Below are positions 53,821 to 63,915 of a stretch of DNA of 64,000 nt, one piece after another (the first letter of the stretch is position 1; the number at the start of each line of letters is the position of its first letter). Under the pieces are notes generated by a model, which was given only the letters and a program-made list of their open reading frames with translations, had not been told where the DNA came from and made no database searches. The position numbers and the translations under genes are program-made. The stretch covers positions 2,746,501-2,810,500 of the forward strand of contig NZ_AP028156.1 of NCBI RefSeq assembly GCF_033096465.1, read 5' to 3'. This DNA is from Blautia luti (GTDB lineage: Bacteria > Bacillota > Clostridia > Lachnospirales > Lachnospiraceae).

Positions 53821-54543
53821 TTATCCCCTTACAAATCTGTGGTAAACATACTCATTTGCTTCTTTTTCCTGACTGTCGTCCAGTGGTTTTAACTCCACTT
53901 TCTCTCCGTATTTCCTCTCCAGGGCACGGCTGATCAGCCAGTCCGCAAGCTGTGGATTCTTCGGAAGAAGAGGTCCGTGAAGATATGTGCCGATCACATT
54001 TTTATATACGACTCCCTCATATCCTGATTTCCCGTCATTTCCGGCACCGTAGACTACTTTTCCCAGCGGCTTGTTATTATTGATACAGGTACGTCCTCCA
54101 TGATTCTCAAAGCCTACCACAGGCATCTCGAACAGATCACTCTTCAGTACAATGTTCTGGATCAGACGTCCCTCTCCCTGTTCTGTATACATATCTACAA
54201 GTTCCAGTCCCTTTATGGTTCCCTGGTCTGTTTTATAATAATTTCCCAGAAGCTGATAACCGCCACAGATTGCGATCACCACGCCGTTATCCTCCACATA
54301 TTCCTTAAAATCCTTCTGGATTTCTTTCAGCTTCTCGCATACCAGCATCTGTTCTCTGTCAGATCCTCCTCCCAGAAGTACAATATCCAATCCGGAAAAA
54401 TCGATCTTATCATCCAGTTCAAATGGGATCGTTTCCGCTTCGATTCCACGCCACTGGCATCTTTTCATAAGGCACTGGATGTTTCCCCTGTCTCCGTAGA
54501 GGTTCAGAAGATCCGGGTATAAATGTCCGATAGTAATTTTCAT
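53821..54543 (-). CDS. gatD: Lipid II isoglutaminyl synthase, glutaminase subunit GatD
   Basis: A 240-aa glutamine amidotransferase that supplies ammonia to MurT to amidate the D-glutamate of lipid II. It opens with IGHLYPDLLNLYGDRGNIQ, carries the catalytic cysteine in AICGGYQLLG (about residue 94), the GFENHGGRT stretch and the catalytic histidine in GTYLHGPLLPKNP (about 189). The start overlaps the murT stop by four bases (ATGA), as is usual for this obligate complex. Confidence 0.95.
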   Translation of the reverse strand: MKITIGHLYPDLLNLYGDRGNIQCLMKRCQWRGIEAETIPFELDDKIDFSGLDIVLLGGGSDREQMLVCEKLKEIQKDFKEYVEDNGVVIAICGGYQLLGNYYKTDQGTIKGLELVDMYTEQGEGRLIQNIVLKSDLFEMPVVGFENHGGRTCINNNKPLGKVVYGAGNDGKSGYEGVVYKNVIGTYLHGPLLPKNPQLADWLISRALERKYGEKVELKPLDDSQEKEANEYVYHRFVRG

Positions 54544-55877
54544 GATTTCTCACCCTCCAGTTTCTTCAGGATATTTCTCGTGCTGAACAATGCCGTATAA
54601 TTTACCAGCACATAGAGATTTCCTACGCCATCTTCCACGCGAGCACGGACCGCCTTCTCCACATCACCTTCCAGCATAGATGGAATATCTACGTATTTCA
54701 GGCGAAGACGCATATCCTGACACCGGATACCGCTGACTGTGATAGATTTAATGCTCTCCTGTCCCAGCAGGTCAAAGTCAACATCCCAAAGCCAGGAAAT
54801 ATCCGTACCGTCCTGGGCATTATCATTGATGGCAATAATAATATCTTTCGGAGATGGATCCTGCATCACCGCTGAAATATTCTGGTTAAAACCAGCCGGA
54901 TTTTTCGCCAGGTTCAGTGTCACTCCGGTTCCTTTTATACGAAACTGTTCCATTCGTCCATTCTCAGGATTAAATTTACGAAGCATCTCCTGGAAATGTT
55001 CTCCTGTAAATCCCGCTGTACGGACTCCCGCATAGGCAGCCAGTATATTATACACATTATAAAATCCTTTATAATTGGCAACAATATGCCTTCCATCTAC
55101 GGTGAAGCTCAGCTGATCTCCAACCTTTACATCCTCTGCGTCAAAATCCAGCTTCGGTCTGGCAAACCCACATTTCGGACAGTAATAATCTCCCAGCTGG
55201 CTGTAATGATAGAAACGATACTCCAGCTTTTCCCCGCAGCATTTACAGAAACGGCCTTCCCTGATCTCATTGGCTGCTGATTCCATAACAGGTCTGCTGA
55301 TCCCATATGTTACGTAAGTATTTCCCGTATCCATGGCAAGATAAGCTGATAATGCATCATCTCCGTTTACAATGATCTGCATTCCCGGAACCTTACGCAT
55401 CATTTCCTCCAGAATATTCATGGTGATATCAATTTCCCCATATCGGTCCAGCTGATCCCTGAAAAGATTGGTCAGAAGCATATAATCCGGCTTAATTCGT
55501 GGAAAAATATGTCTGGTAGATGCTTCATCCGCCTCAATACAGGCATAGTCTGCATCAATCTTTCCATTCCATTTCGCAGCAAGAACAAAGGCAGCCACAA
55601 CGCCGTTGAGCATATTGGATCCTGTATGATTACAGATCACCTTCTGTCCTTCTGCCTCCAGGGCAGCACAGAGCATATTGTTGGTGGTCGTTTTTCCATT
55701 GGTTCCACAGGTCGCAAAAATGCCTTTTTTTACCTGAGAAGACAGCTGTTCCAGAATGTCCGGACAGATCTTTATGGCAACTTTACCAGCCCAGGTTACA
55801 CCCTGTCTTCCCATTTTCTTACATATATATCCAACTAATTTTGCTGCACTGACAGCAATCATTACTCTAATTTTCAT
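54540..55877 (-). CDS. murT: Lipid II isoglutaminyl synthase, Mur-ligase-like subunit MurT
   Basis: A 445-aa Mur ligase-like ATPase. The P-loop is CGTNGKTTTNNML (about residues 58-70), with DYACIEADEASTR and NLFRDQLDRYGE typical of the central domain. A zinc ribbon of two CXXC pairs (CKCCGEKL and YYCPKCGF, about 210-240) and the C-terminal DUF1727 region identify MurT rather than a UDP-MurNAc ligase. With GatD it amidates the peptidoglycan precursor in the cytoplasm. It overlaps the upstream GDPD gene by 11 bases. Confidence 0.95.
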   Translation of the reverse strand: MKIRVMIAVSAAKLVGYICKKMGRQGVTWAGKVAIKICPDILEQLSSQVKKGIFATCGTNGKTTTNNMLCAALEAEGQKVICNHTGSNMLNGVVAAFVLAAKWNGKIDADYACIEADEASTRHIFPRIKPDYMLLTNLFRDQLDRYGEIDITMNILEEMMRKVPGMQIIVNGDDALSAYLAMDTGNTYVTYGISRPVMESAANEIREGRFCKCCGEKLEYRFYHYSQLGDYYCPKCGFARPKLDFDAEDVKVGDQLSFTVDGRHIVANYKGFYNVYNILAAYAGVRTAGFTGEHFQEMLRKFNPENGRMEQFRIKGTGVTLNLAKNPAGFNQNISAVMQDPSPKDIIIAINDNAQDGTDISWLWDVDFDLLGQESIKSITVSGIRCQDMRLRLKYVDIPSMLEGDVEKAVRARVEDGVGNLYVLVNYTALFSTRNILKKLEGEKS

Positions 55878-56790
55878 AGTTTATTTTAATTCCTTTTTTA
55901 TCAAAATCCAGATCTGTATCCAGAAGATAATCCGAGCAGATACCGGCTGCACCTTTTTTCCTATATTCTCTGGCAGCATCCAGATCATTTACTGTGTAAA
56001 TATATAATTTTATATTATTTTCGTCAAATATTTTCTGAACATCCTCAGACCAGTACTTATAGTAGATTGTCGCTGCTCCAATTCCCTTCTCCTGGCAGAA
56101 TTCTGCGATCTCGCCAAGTTCCTCTTCTGAATATTCTTTCCACAGGGAATAGATATATGCAGGGAACTGATACAACAGAGCTGTTCCTGCAAACATTGCC
56201 TGGTTATAGATTTCCGGTATAATCTGATCAATGGCATCTTCCGCTCCTGCCTCCCGTGCCATGTCCAGATAATCCACATAATCATCCAGCGTTGTCTGGT
56301 AATTTCGCAGAGAATACTGTTTGGAATCCAGCATTACAAATGCATCCGGATACTCTTTCAGTAAAAGCATCAGGTCTTCAAATGTCAGAGGTGTATATTT
56401 CCCATATATGGGGCTTGCCAGAAATTCTTCTGAGGAAAGAACTTTCGCTTCCTCTCCGTCCCATTGTCCCAGCGACTGTTTCCAGCTATGACGACATACC
56501 CACACTCCATCAGAAGTTCGCGTCAGATCTACCTCAAACAATCTGCAGCCCATCTGATAAGCAGCCAGAAAACTCTCCTTGGAATTGAGATAAGTTTTAT
56601 CACCGATCCCGCCCAGTGCATGAGCTATGGTTTCATAATGGTCCCAGGAAAATTCAGGAGTTACAACAGAAGTCTGTGAAGTTCTCTGGCCCCACAAAAA
56701 TACGGATACCGAAATAATTTCCACAAACAGGAGCAGACTGTGAAACAATATTCTGAACCTGTGTTCCTGCTTTTTCTTATCGTGTTCCAA
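55867..56790 (-). CDS. Membrane-anchored glycerophosphodiester phosphodiesterase-like protein
   Basis: A 307-aa protein with one N-terminal membrane segment (ILFHSLLLFVEIISVSVFLW) and an outside GDPD domain: the catalytic opening IAHALGG (about residues 55-61), FEVDLTRTSDGVWVCRH (about 89-105) and the C-terminal IYTVNDLDAAREYRKKGA. Family members split glycerophosphodiesters or polyglycerol phosphate; here the usual HRG triad start reads HALGG, seen in a related subgroup. The start is TTG, supported by AGGAG eight bases ahead. It leads the operon with murT and gatD, overlapping murT by 11 bases, suggesting an envelope role. Confidence 0.85.
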   Translation of the reverse strand: MEHDKKKQEHRFRILFHSLLLFVEIISVSVFLWGQRTSQTSVVTPEFSWDHYETIAHALGGIGDKTYLNSKESFLAAYQMGCRLFEVDLTRTSDGVWVCRHSWKQSLGQWDGEEAKVLSSEEFLASPIYGKYTPLTFEDLMLLLKEYPDAFVMLDSKQYSLRNYQTTLDDYVDYLDMAREAGAEDAIDQIIPEIYNQAMFAGTALLYQFPAYIYSLWKEYSEEELGEIAEFCQEKGIGAATIYYKYWSEDVQKIFDENNIKLYIYTVNDLDAAREYRKKGAAGICSDYLLDTDLDFDKKGIKINYEN

Positions 56791-56866
56791 TTTAATGATC
56801 TCCTGGTTCTGATTTATCGCTACTGTTCATTCTGTTCTCAGTAACCTGTAAATTCTATACTCTACG

Positions 56867-56895
56867 ATTTTACGCTATCTGCGTATAATAATCAA
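56867..56895 (-). promoter_or_regulatory. Promoter of the GDPD-murT-gatD operon
   Basis: TTGATT (56895-56890), 17 bases, TAAAAT (56872-56867) on the minus strand, about 75 bases before the TTG start. Confidence 0.55.
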
Positions 56896-56910
56896 GGACA
56901 AAAAAACAGA

Positions 56911-56953
56911 AAAAAAACTGCGTATATACAGTTTTCACCATATATACACAGTT
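56911..56953 (-). terminator. Terminator of the ribosomal/rpoA operon
   Basis: AACTGTGTATATA pairs with TATATACGCAGTT with one mismatch, followed by eight Ts on the minus strand, 23 bases after rplQ. Confidence 0.88.
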
Positions 56954-56975
56954 TCCATTGTTAAAATTGGGAATA

Positions 56976-57512
56976 TTATACTAATTCGATCAGTACTTCC
57001 ATTGCAGCATCGCCCTTACGCGGTCCGATCTTAACGATTCTTGTGTAACCACCGTTACGGTCAGTGTATTTTGGAGCGATCTCATCGAACATCTTAGCAA
57101 CCATATCTACGTCTTTTGTGTTTTTCTTTCTACCAGCGCCCTTTGCAGGTACTTCTTTAACTGGGTAGAAAACTTTCATCATCTGACGACGAGCGTGAAG
57201 TCTGGAAGGAGCATCTTTTTTGATCTCTTTCTGTACTTCATCGTATACAGTTTTCTTCTTTCCGTCAACAACTTCTTTTACTCTCTTGCCTTCAGCGTCT
57301 TTACGAGCAACTTTAGCAGTTACAGTAACAGTTTCGAAGTTATCTTTTTCACGAACAGCCATAGCTACAAGGCCTTCAGCGATTTTACGGATTTCTTTTG
57401 CTTTAGCTTCTGTAGTAACGATCTTTCCGTTGTATAACAGATTTGTTACCTGGTTTCTCAGTAATGCTTTTCTCTGATCAGAAGTTCTGCTTAATTTTCT
57501 ATACTTTGCCAT
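56976..57512 (-). CDS. rplQ: Ribosomal protein L17, long form
   Basis: A 178-aa large-subunit protein. The N-terminal MAKYRKLSRTSDQRKALLRN and TEAKAKEIRKIAEGL are standard L17; the end NGGYTRIVKIGPRKGDAAM and EVLIELV is also standard. Between them lies an insertion of roughly 50 residues rich in Lys, Asp and Glu (DAEGKRVKEVVDGKKKTVYD onward), making it longer than the usual 115-130 residues; such long L17 forms are known in Lachnospiraceae. Ribosome site GGAGGAAAATTAA, preceded by a structured leader. Confidence 0.95.
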   Translation of the reverse strand: MAKYRKLSRTSDQRKALLRNQVTNLLYNGKIVTTEAKAKEIRKIAEGLVAMAVREKDNFETVTVTAKVARKDAEGKRVKEVVDGKKKTVYDEVQKEIKKDAPSRLHARRQMMKVFYPVKEVPAKGAGRKKNTKDVDMVAKMFDEIAPKYTDRNGGYTRIVKIGPRKGDAAMEVLIELV

Positions 57513-57529
57513 TTAATTTTCCTCCATCT

Positions 57530-57587
57530 GTGGGACAGCCGGGCACGCTTGTTCGGTCTTACTGTCCGACTGCTTAGGCATTCCCAC
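57530..57587 (-). promoter_or_regulatory. Structured element between rpoA and rplQ
   Basis: On the RNA strand GUGGGA (57587-57582) pairs with UCCCAC (57535-57530) and, inside, CAGUCGG (57572-57566) with CCGGCUG (57542-57536), closing a loop of 23 bases, ending about 8 bases before the rplQ ribosome site. It may be a protein-binding leader for L17 control. Confidence 0.5.
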
Positions 57588-57616
57588 CGTATAATATCTC
57601 TTCGTTAAGAATGTTC

Positions 57617-58576
57617 TTACTCTTCTGTAGGCTGAAGCTGTAATCCCAGCTCTTTCAGTTTCGCAAGAACTTCTTCTAATGACTTACGTCCAAGGTTACG
57701 AACCTTCATCATATCATCAGAAGTCTTGTTACATAATTCTTCAACCGTATTAATGCCGGCTCTCTTCAAGCAGTTATAGGAACGAACAGATAACTCAAGT
57801 TCATCAATGCTCATTTCCAGAACTTTTTCTTTCTCATTGTCTTCTTTCTCGATCATAACCTCAGCGGTCTTTGCATTCTCGGAAAGGTCAATGAAAAGGC
57901 TTAAGTGCTCACTTAATACTTTTGCTGCAAGGCTTACTGCCTCATCCGGATCAAGTGTACCATTTGTGTACACATCCAGTGTCAGCTTATCATAATCAGT
58001 TACCTGACCAACACGTGTATTCTCTACGATCATGTTGACTCTGTCTACTGGTGTGTAGATTGCATCAACTGCAAGTACACCGATAGGCATATCATCAGAT
58101 TTACCTTTGTCAGCGCTGATATATCCGCGGCCTTTTGTAATAGTAAGTTCCATAGCAAGTCTGCAGTCCTTGCCACCGTTTAAGGTAGCAATTACCTGAT
58201 CCGGATTCATGATCTCAATATCCTGATCAGCCTGGATGTCTGCAGCAGTTACAACACCTTTGCCTTCACACTCAATGTATGCAGTCTTTGGCTCGTTGTC
58301 TGTGCTGTGGTTCTTAATAGCAAGGCTCTTCAGATTCATGATAATATCGCTTACGTCTTCTTTTACGCCCGGAATGGAGCTGAATTCGTGAAGCACACCA
58401 TCAATTTTAACCTGGCTTACAGCTGCACCCGGCAGGGAAGACAGCATAATTCTTCTTAAAGAATTTCCAAGTGTAGTTCCATATCCTCTTTCCAGAGGTT
58501 CAACTACGAATCTGCCAAATTTTTTATCTTCAGATAATTCGGTAATCTCGATTTTAGGTTTATTAAAATCAAACAC
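57617..58576 (-). CDS. rpoA: RNA polymerase alpha subunit
   Basis: A 319-aa alpha subunit that nucleates RNA polymerase assembly. [20 protein letters not shown] and [14 protein letters not shown] mark the N-terminal domain; the C-terminal DNA-binding domain has [20 protein letters not shown] and [19 protein letters not shown]. The start is GTG at 58576 (reading [11 protein letters not shown]), nine bases after AAGGAGGG; the longer frame from 58627 includes the ribosome site and is unlikely. It follows rpsD in the alpha operon. Confidence 0.96.
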   Translation of the reverse strand: MFDFNKPKIEITELSEDKKFGRFVVEPLERGYGTTLGNSLRRIMLSSLPGAAVSQVKIDGVLHEFSSIPGVKEDVSDIIMNLKSLAIKNHSTDNEPKTAYIECEGKGVVTAADIQADQDIEIMNPDQVIATLNGGKDCRLAMELTITKGRGYISADKGKSDDMPIGVLAVDAIYTPVDRVNMIVENTRVGQVTDYDKLTLDVYTNGTLDPDEAVSLAAKVLSEHLSLFIDLSENAKTAEVMIEKEDNEKEKVLEMSIDELELSVRSYNCLKRAGINTVEELCNKTSDDMMKVRNLGRKSLEEVLAKLKELGLQLQPTEE

Positions 58577-58691
58577 TATAGGGTTCCCTCCTTCTGGGTT
58601 AATAAAAGTTTGAGGGTATTCATTCAAATACTACAATTCAGTGGAAGATATAAATCAACCACTGAATTATATGTGTAAATAATCCTAATGA

Positions 58692-59285
58692 TTATTTGGA
58701 GTACAACTCGACGATAAGCATCTCGTTTACTGGAACATCGATTGCTTCTCTGTTAGGAAGCTCTTTTACAGTTCCTTTTAAGTTCTCCTGATCTACGTCG
58801 ATCCATTCCGGAACAAGACGTCCACCAGTTACTTCAAGGATACCTTTGTATCTTTCAGAACCTTTAGATTTCTCTCTGATCTCGATCTGATCACCAGCTT
58901 TTACAAGGTAGGAAGGAATGTTTACACATTTTCCGTTTACAAGTACATGCTTGTGGTCAACGATCTGACGAGCTTCTTTTCTTGTTCTGGCAAATCCCAT
59001 ACGGAATACTACGTTATCAAGTCTGCTCTCAAGAAGGATCATAAGGTTTGCACCAGTCTGTCCCGGCATTCTGTCAGCTTTGTCATAGTAGTTATGGAAA
59101 GGTTTTTCCAGAACTCCGTAGATGAATTTTGCTTTCTGTTTTTCTCTTAACTGTAAACCATACTCAGACATTTTACGGTTTGCACGTTTTAACTGTCTTG
59201 TGGACTTTTTATCAATTCCTAAATAAATCGGATCCAGGCCAAGGGATCTGCATCTTTTCAGAACAGGCACTCTATTTACTGCCAT
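58692..59285 (-). CDS. rpsD: Ribosomal protein S4
   Basis: A 197-aa small-subunit protein, primary 16S binder. [20 protein letters not shown] is the variant N-terminus of the clostridial C-minus type; the S4 RNA-binding fold includes [20 protein letters not shown] and the following [20 protein letters not shown]. Its placement between rpsK and rpoA is like the enterobacterial alpha operon and unlike Bacillus, where rpsD is elsewhere, making S4 feedback on this operon plausible. Confidence 0.97.
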   Translation of the reverse strand: MAVNRVPVLKRCRSLGLDPIYLGIDKKSTRQLKRANRKMSEYGLQLREKQKAKFIYGVLEKPFHNYYDKADRMPGQTGANLMILLESRLDNVVFRMGFARTRKEARQIVDHKHVLVNGKCVNIPSYLVKAGDQIEIREKSKGSERYKGILEVTGGRLVPEWIDVDQENLKGTVKELPNREAIDVPVNEMLIVELYSK

Positions 59286-59304
59286 TTCTCAAATACCTCC
59301 TAAA

Positions 59305-59700
59305 TTAGACTCTTCTGCGTTTTGGTGGACGGCAACCATTGTGTGGTACCGGAGTTACGTCACGGATGCTTGTTACTTCCAGTCCGCAAGCCTGAAGGGC
59401 ACGGATTGCAGCTTCACGTCCTGATCCTGGTCCTTTTACCATAACGTCTACAGTTTTTAACCCATGAATAAGTGCAGCTTTTGTTGCAGTCTCAGCTGCC
59501 ATCTGTGCTGCATAAGGAGTAGATTTTCTTGAACCTCTAAATCCAAGACCACCAGCACTTGCCCATGAAAGAGCGTTTCCTTCATTGTCAGTCAGAGTAA
59601 CAATTGTATTGTTGAAAGAAGACTGAATATGTGCCTGTCCGTGTTCAACGTTTTTCTTGACACGACGTTTTGCAGTCGCTTTTTTAGTCACTTTAGCCAT
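59305..59700 (-). CDS. rpsK: Ribosomal protein S11
   Basis: A 131-aa small-subunit platform protein. [38 protein letters not shown] and [19 protein letters not shown] are diagnostic, with the conserved end [18 protein letters not shown]. It lies between rpsM and rpsD. Confidence 0.98.
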   Translation of the reverse strand: MAKVTKKATAKRRVKKNVEHGQAHIQSSFNNTIVTLTDNEGNALSWASAGGLGFRGSRKSTPYAAQMAAETATKAALIHGLKTVDVMVKGPGSGREAAIRALQACGLEVTSIRDVTPVPHNGCRPPKRRRV

Positions 59701-59755
59701 TTTAAAACTAACCTACACTTTCCTATTTATCAATCAAATTTATCTATGTTACAGA

Positions 59756-60124
59756 TTATTTCTTCTTATTAGCTACTGTTCTCTTAGGACCTTTACGTGT
59801 TCTAGCGTTGGTCTTAGTCTTCTGACCACGAACCGGAAGTCCTTTACGATGACGGATACCTCTGTAGCATCCGATTTCCTGCAGTCTCTTAATGTTGAGG
59901 GCGATTTCTCTACGAAGGTCACCTTCTACTGTCATTGTTTCATCAATAACTGCGCTAAGTCTCTTAACTTCGTCATCAGTCAGATCTCTGACACGTGTGT
60001 CAGGATTAACTTCTGCCTTTGCAAGGATTTTGTCTGCGCTTGGTCTACCAATACCATAAATGTAGGTAAGACCGATTTCAATACGTTTTTCTCTTGGTAA
60101 GTCTACACCAGCTATACGAGCCAT
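59756..60124 (-). CDS. rpsM: Ribosomal protein S13
   Basis: A 122-aa small-subunit head protein contacting tRNA and 23S r[23 protein letters not shown] and [20 protein letters not shown] are diagnostic, and the basic C-terminal tail [11 protein letters not shown] is present. Ribosome site AATGGAGGAAACAGTAC. A 322-base structured gap separates it from rpmJ. Confidence 0.98.
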   Translation of the reverse strand: MARIAGVDLPREKRIEIGLTYIYGIGRPSADKILAKAEVNPDTRVRDLTDDEVKRLSAVIDETMTVEGDLRREIALNIKRLQEIGCYRGIRHRKGLPVRGQKTKTNARTRKGPKRTVANKKK

Positions 60125-60144
60125 GTACTGTTTCCTCCATTTTC

Positions 60145-60430
60145 TACTTTGAAAGTCCCTGGTGCCTGTACATCACTTATATTCATGAGTCTTCTCATTA
60201 TATATAAGGTGAAATGGGATGTATCTGTCACTTCACTTTCTTATTTCTCAGTTCCTAATTGGGGTGCCTCGGTAAAACACCCAGCTGCAATTGGCGAAAA
60301 GCAGCCTTTCCGAATGTTGCGACCAACGGGCCAACGTTGCCTCTCGGTATTAGGCAATACATGCTAAAACTATTTTAACAGTCTGAACAACCCTTCCGGG
60401 TGTCTCACACTGCAGCCGCACGTTACACAA
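60145..60430 (-). promoter_or_regulatory. Structured non-coding leader between rpmJ and rpsM
   Basis: This stretch has no open frame worth reporting but several hairpins on the RNA strand: ACCC-GGAA-GGGU, UUGCC/GGCAA around an 11-base loop, GCUGC/GCAGC around 12 bases, and GGGUG/CACCC around 11 bases. It is long for a spacer inside a ribosomal operon. A role as the binding site for S4 or another operon product is inferred by analogy with the enterobacterial alpha leader; the sequences are not visibly similar. Confidence 0.45.
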
Positions 60431-60446
60431 ACTTTAAACTGTCAAA

Positions 60447-60560
60447 TCAACCCTGACGCTGTTTGTGTTTTGGATTCTCACAGATTACTCTGATAGATCC
60501 TTTTCTTTTAATGATCTTGCATTTTTCGCAGATCGGCTTTACAGATGATCTTACTTTCAC
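60447..60560 (-). CDS. rpmJ: Ribosomal protein L36
   Basis: A 37-aa zinc-binding large-subunit protein: [20 protein letters not shown] followed by the Cys-His pair [11 protein letters not shown], the C-plus (zinc) form. The start is GTG at 60560, supported by GGAAGGAGGATTTCCA; the longer frame from 60629 is not needed. Confidence 0.97.
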   Translation of the reverse strand: MKVRSSVKPICEKCKIIKRKGSIRVICENPKHKQRQG

Positions 60561-60642
60561 TGGAAATCCTCCTTCCGTAAATTCATTAAAATCTGCAGTT
60601 TTTTGAGCGCACAAATACATACTATTCACGCGTTCGGCTTAT

Positions 60643-60671
60643 ATACTATCACAGCAAAAAATAAAATGCAA
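60643..60671 (-). promoter_or_regulatory. Candidate promoter of the rpmJ-rpsM-rpsK-rpsD-rpoA-rplQ operon
   Basis: TTGCAT (60671-60666), 17 bases, TAGTAT (60648-60643) on the minus strand, after the infA terminator. The rest of 60,561-60,855 is AT-rich with no gene. Confidence 0.5.
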
Positions 60672-60786
60672 GCGTTTTTTTGAATAAAATCGCAATTTTT
60701 CATTTTCTCCCCCATTTTTTTGCATGTATTAGAGTATAAAACTTTCCACTGCCAAAATAAAGCCATTTTACACGTCCCCCAATGAC

Positions 60787-60817
60787 AAAAAAAGAGAACC
60801 GGCTTTCTCCGGTTCCC
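60787..60817 (-). terminator. Terminator after infA
   Basis: GGGAACCGG pairs with CCGGTTCTC (60817-60794) followed by seven Ts on the minus strand; it splits the secY-adk-map-infA transcript from rpmJ onward. Confidence 0.88.
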
Positions 60818-60855
60818 TTTCTCACCATTGCATTCTCATGCAATAAATCTTATTC

Positions 60856-61074
60856 TTATTTATCTCTCCAGATAATCCTGCCCTTAGACAGATCATACGG
60901 AGACAGTTCAATTGTAACCTTATCTCCAGGAAGGATACGGATGAAATTCATACGTAACTTTCCACTGATATGTGCAAGCACCACATGTTTGTTCTCCAGT
61001 TCCACTTTAAACATCGCATTAGGCAGCTTCTCCAGAACAGTGCCTTCCACTTCAATTACATCTGCTTTTGACAT
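60856..61074 (-). CDS. infA: Translation initiation factor IF-1
   Basis: A 72-aa OB-fold factor that blocks the ribosomal A site during initiation. [20 protein letters not shown], the [20 protein letters not shown] stretch and the end [15 protein letters not shown] are diagnostic. It follows map by 25 bases with AGGAGG ahead. Confidence 0.98.
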   Translation of the reverse strand: MSKADVIEVEGTVLEKLPNAMFKVELENKHVVLAHISGKLRMNFIRILPGDKVTIELSPYDLSKGRIIWRDK

Positions 61075-61099
61075 TTTAAACCTCCTGTATGTCGTCCAA

Positions 61100-61855
61100 T
61101 TATTTCGTAAGAGTCAGAATTTCCGGATCTCCGTCTGTGATAAGGATCGTATTCTCATAATGAGCGGAAAGAGAACCATCCATAGTTACTACTGTCCACT
61201 CATCATCCAGCCATGCCACATCTGCACGTCCTAAATTGATCATAGGCTCTACAGCAAGTGTCATACCCGGTACCAAACGAACGCCCCTTCTCTTCTGCGG
61301 AAAATTAGGGATCTGCGGATCCTCGTGAAGGTGGGTGCCGATTCCATGTCCAACCAGATCACGAACAATTCCATAATGATATTTTGCAGCATGAGCACCC
61401 ACTGCCTTGGAAATATCGTTCAGATGATTCCCTGCACGTGCAGCCTTCAGACCTTCGAAAAAGCATTCTCTGGTCACATCCATCAGTTGGCGTGCCTCCG
61501 GTGAAACCTCTCCTACTGCATAAGTTCTCGCTGCATCAGAATGATAGCCTTTATAGATCAGGCCTGCATCAATCTTTACGAGATCTCCGTCCTGAATAAT
61601 TTTTTCATCAGACGGGATTCCATGGACTACCTCATCATTCAGGCTGATGCAGAATGATGCCGGAAAACCTCCATAGTTCAGGAAATTCGGGATGCAGCCC
61701 ATATCACGTATCATCTGTTCCCCGATACGGTCAATCTCCTTAGTGCTCATTCCCGGTTTAATATACGGGATCAGTCCATCGTGCACTTTTTCAAGCAGAT
61801 GTCCTGCCTCTCTCATAAGTTCAATTTCATGTTCTGTCTTGATAGTAACCGACAT
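61100..61855 (-). CDS. map: Methionine aminopeptidase type I
   Basis: A 251-aa dinuclear metalloprotease that removes initiator methionine. Metal ligands are visible in [20 protein letters not shown] (two Asp), [12 protein letters not shown] (His), and AVEPMI and [14 protein letters not shown] (Glu residues). No N-terminal zinc finger extension. Ribosome site GGAGGTAAA. Confidence 0.97.
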   Translation of the reverse strand: MSVTIKTEHEIELMREAGHLLEKVHDGLIPYIKPGMSTKEIDRIGEQMIRDMGCIPNFLNYGGFPASFCISLNDEVVHGIPSDEKIIQDGDLVKIDAGLIYKGYHSDAARTYAVGEVSPEARQLMDVTRECFFEGLKAARAGNHLNDISKAVGAHAAKYHYGIVRDLVGHGIGTHLHEDPQIPNFPQKRRGVRLVPGMTLAVEPMINLGRADVAWLDDEWTVVTMDGSLSAHYENTILITDGDPEILTLTK

Positions 61856-61887
61856 TTTACCTCCAGATGGTGTTTAAAAACACCTGA

Positions 61888-62550
<663 letters not shown>

Positions 62551-62598
62551 TCATTTACAAATCAAGGCTGTGATGCAAAGCACCACAACCTCTCATTT

Positions 62599-63915
62599 TT
62601 AGTTGTTCAGGAAGCCTTTGTAATTACGTACGAGAAGCTGGGATTCAATCTGTTTCACAGTTTCAAGGATAACTCCCACGATAATGATGATAGATGTACC
62701 ACCAAATGAAACATTTGCTCCAAATACACCGTTAAAGATGAACGGGATCACGCACACAATGATAAGACCTACTGCACCTATAAATATAATATAATTTAAG
62801 ATATTAGTCAAATAGTCTGACGTAGGTTTTCCAGGACGGATACCTGGTATAAAACCACCCTGCTTTTTGATATTATCTGCTACTTCCAGCGGATTGAATG
62901 TGATGGAAGTATAAAAATATGCAAAGAAAACGCAAAGTACGATGTAAAGAATCAGTCCCCAGCTGTACTGGATCTGTTTCGGATTACACCAGTTATTAGA
63001 AGAAAGACCACGAAGGATCTCGTTTCCGATTCCTGTTCCATTGCCTTTACCTGCAAGCTGTGCAATCACAGTCGGGAAAGACATAATGGATGATGCAAAA
63101 ATAACCGGAATAACACCGGCAGTATTTACTTTCAGAGGAATATTGGTGGACTGACCGCCCATCATTTTTCTTCCGACCATTTTCTTTGAATACTGAACCG
63201 GAATTCTTCTCTCTGCACCATTCAGGATAAGTACCAGAACTACCACCAGCAGAATGATCGCCGCAATAATAATACCGGCAAGGGTACCTTTTGCAATTGT
63301 TTTTCCTTTGATGAAGTTCTCATACAGCAATGCCAGATCGCTTGGCACTCTGGAAATAATGTTTACAGCAAGTACAATGGAAATACCATTTCCGATGCCT
63401 TTTTCTGTAATACGCTCACCAAGCCACATCAGCATAGCAGAACCAGCTGTTAAGCAGGCAACTACTATTACACCCTTGAAGAAGTTCAGATTCGGGATCA
63501 TACCCTGACGTCCGAAGCCGATTGCCATTGCGATTGACTCGAACAGAGCAAGACCTACAGTCACATAACGTGTGATTGCAGTCATCTTCTTTCTTCCTTC
63601 TTCACCATCTCGCTGCATTTCCTCCAGTGCCGGAATGGCAATGGTAAGAAGCTGAATGATAATGGATGAAGTAATGTACGGTGTGATGTTCAATGCGAAA
63701 ATTGACATTTTTTCAAATGAACCACCAGTAAACGCATCAAAAAAGTTAAACGCATCTCCGGTGTTGCTGCTGAACCACTGCTTAAAGAAGTCACTGTCAA
63801 CACCCGGAACCGGGATCTGGCAGCCGATACGGATGATAAAAATCATCCATATCAGATACAACAGCTTACGTCTCATTTCTTTCACTCTAAAAACATTTTT
63901 AAGAGTTTCAAACAT
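62599..63915 (-). CDS. secY: Protein translocase subunit SecY
   Basis: A 438-aa membrane protein with about ten segments forming the Sec channel. IRIGCQIPVPGVD near the N-terminus (plug region), SIFALNITPYITSSIIIQLL and VLICVIPFIFNG-like late segments fit SecY, as does NLKKQGG-like NIKKQGGFIPGIRPGKPTSD. Its ATG overlaps the rplO stop by one base (TAATG). Confidence 0.97.
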   Translation of the reverse strand: MFETLKNVFRVKEMRRKLLYLIWMIFIIRIGCQIPVPGVDSDFFKQWFSSNTGDAFNFFDAFTGGSFEKMSIFALNITPYITSSIIIQLLTIAIPALEEMQRDGEEGRKKMTAITRYVTVGLALFESIAMAIGFGRQGMIPNLNFFKGVIVVACLTAGSAMLMWLGERITEKGIGNGISIVLAVNIISRVPSDLALLYENFIKGKTIAKGTLAGIIIAAIILLVVVLVLILNGAERRIPVQYSKKMVGRKMMGGQSTNIPLKVNTAGVIPVIFASSIMSFPTVIAQLAGKGNGTGIGNEILRGLSSNNWCNPKQIQYSWGLILYIVLCVFFAYFYTSITFNPLEVADNIKKQGGFIPGIRPGKPTSDYLTNILNYIIFIGAVGLIIVCVIPFIFNGVFGANVSFGGTSIIIIVGVILETVKQIESQLLVRNYKGFLNN

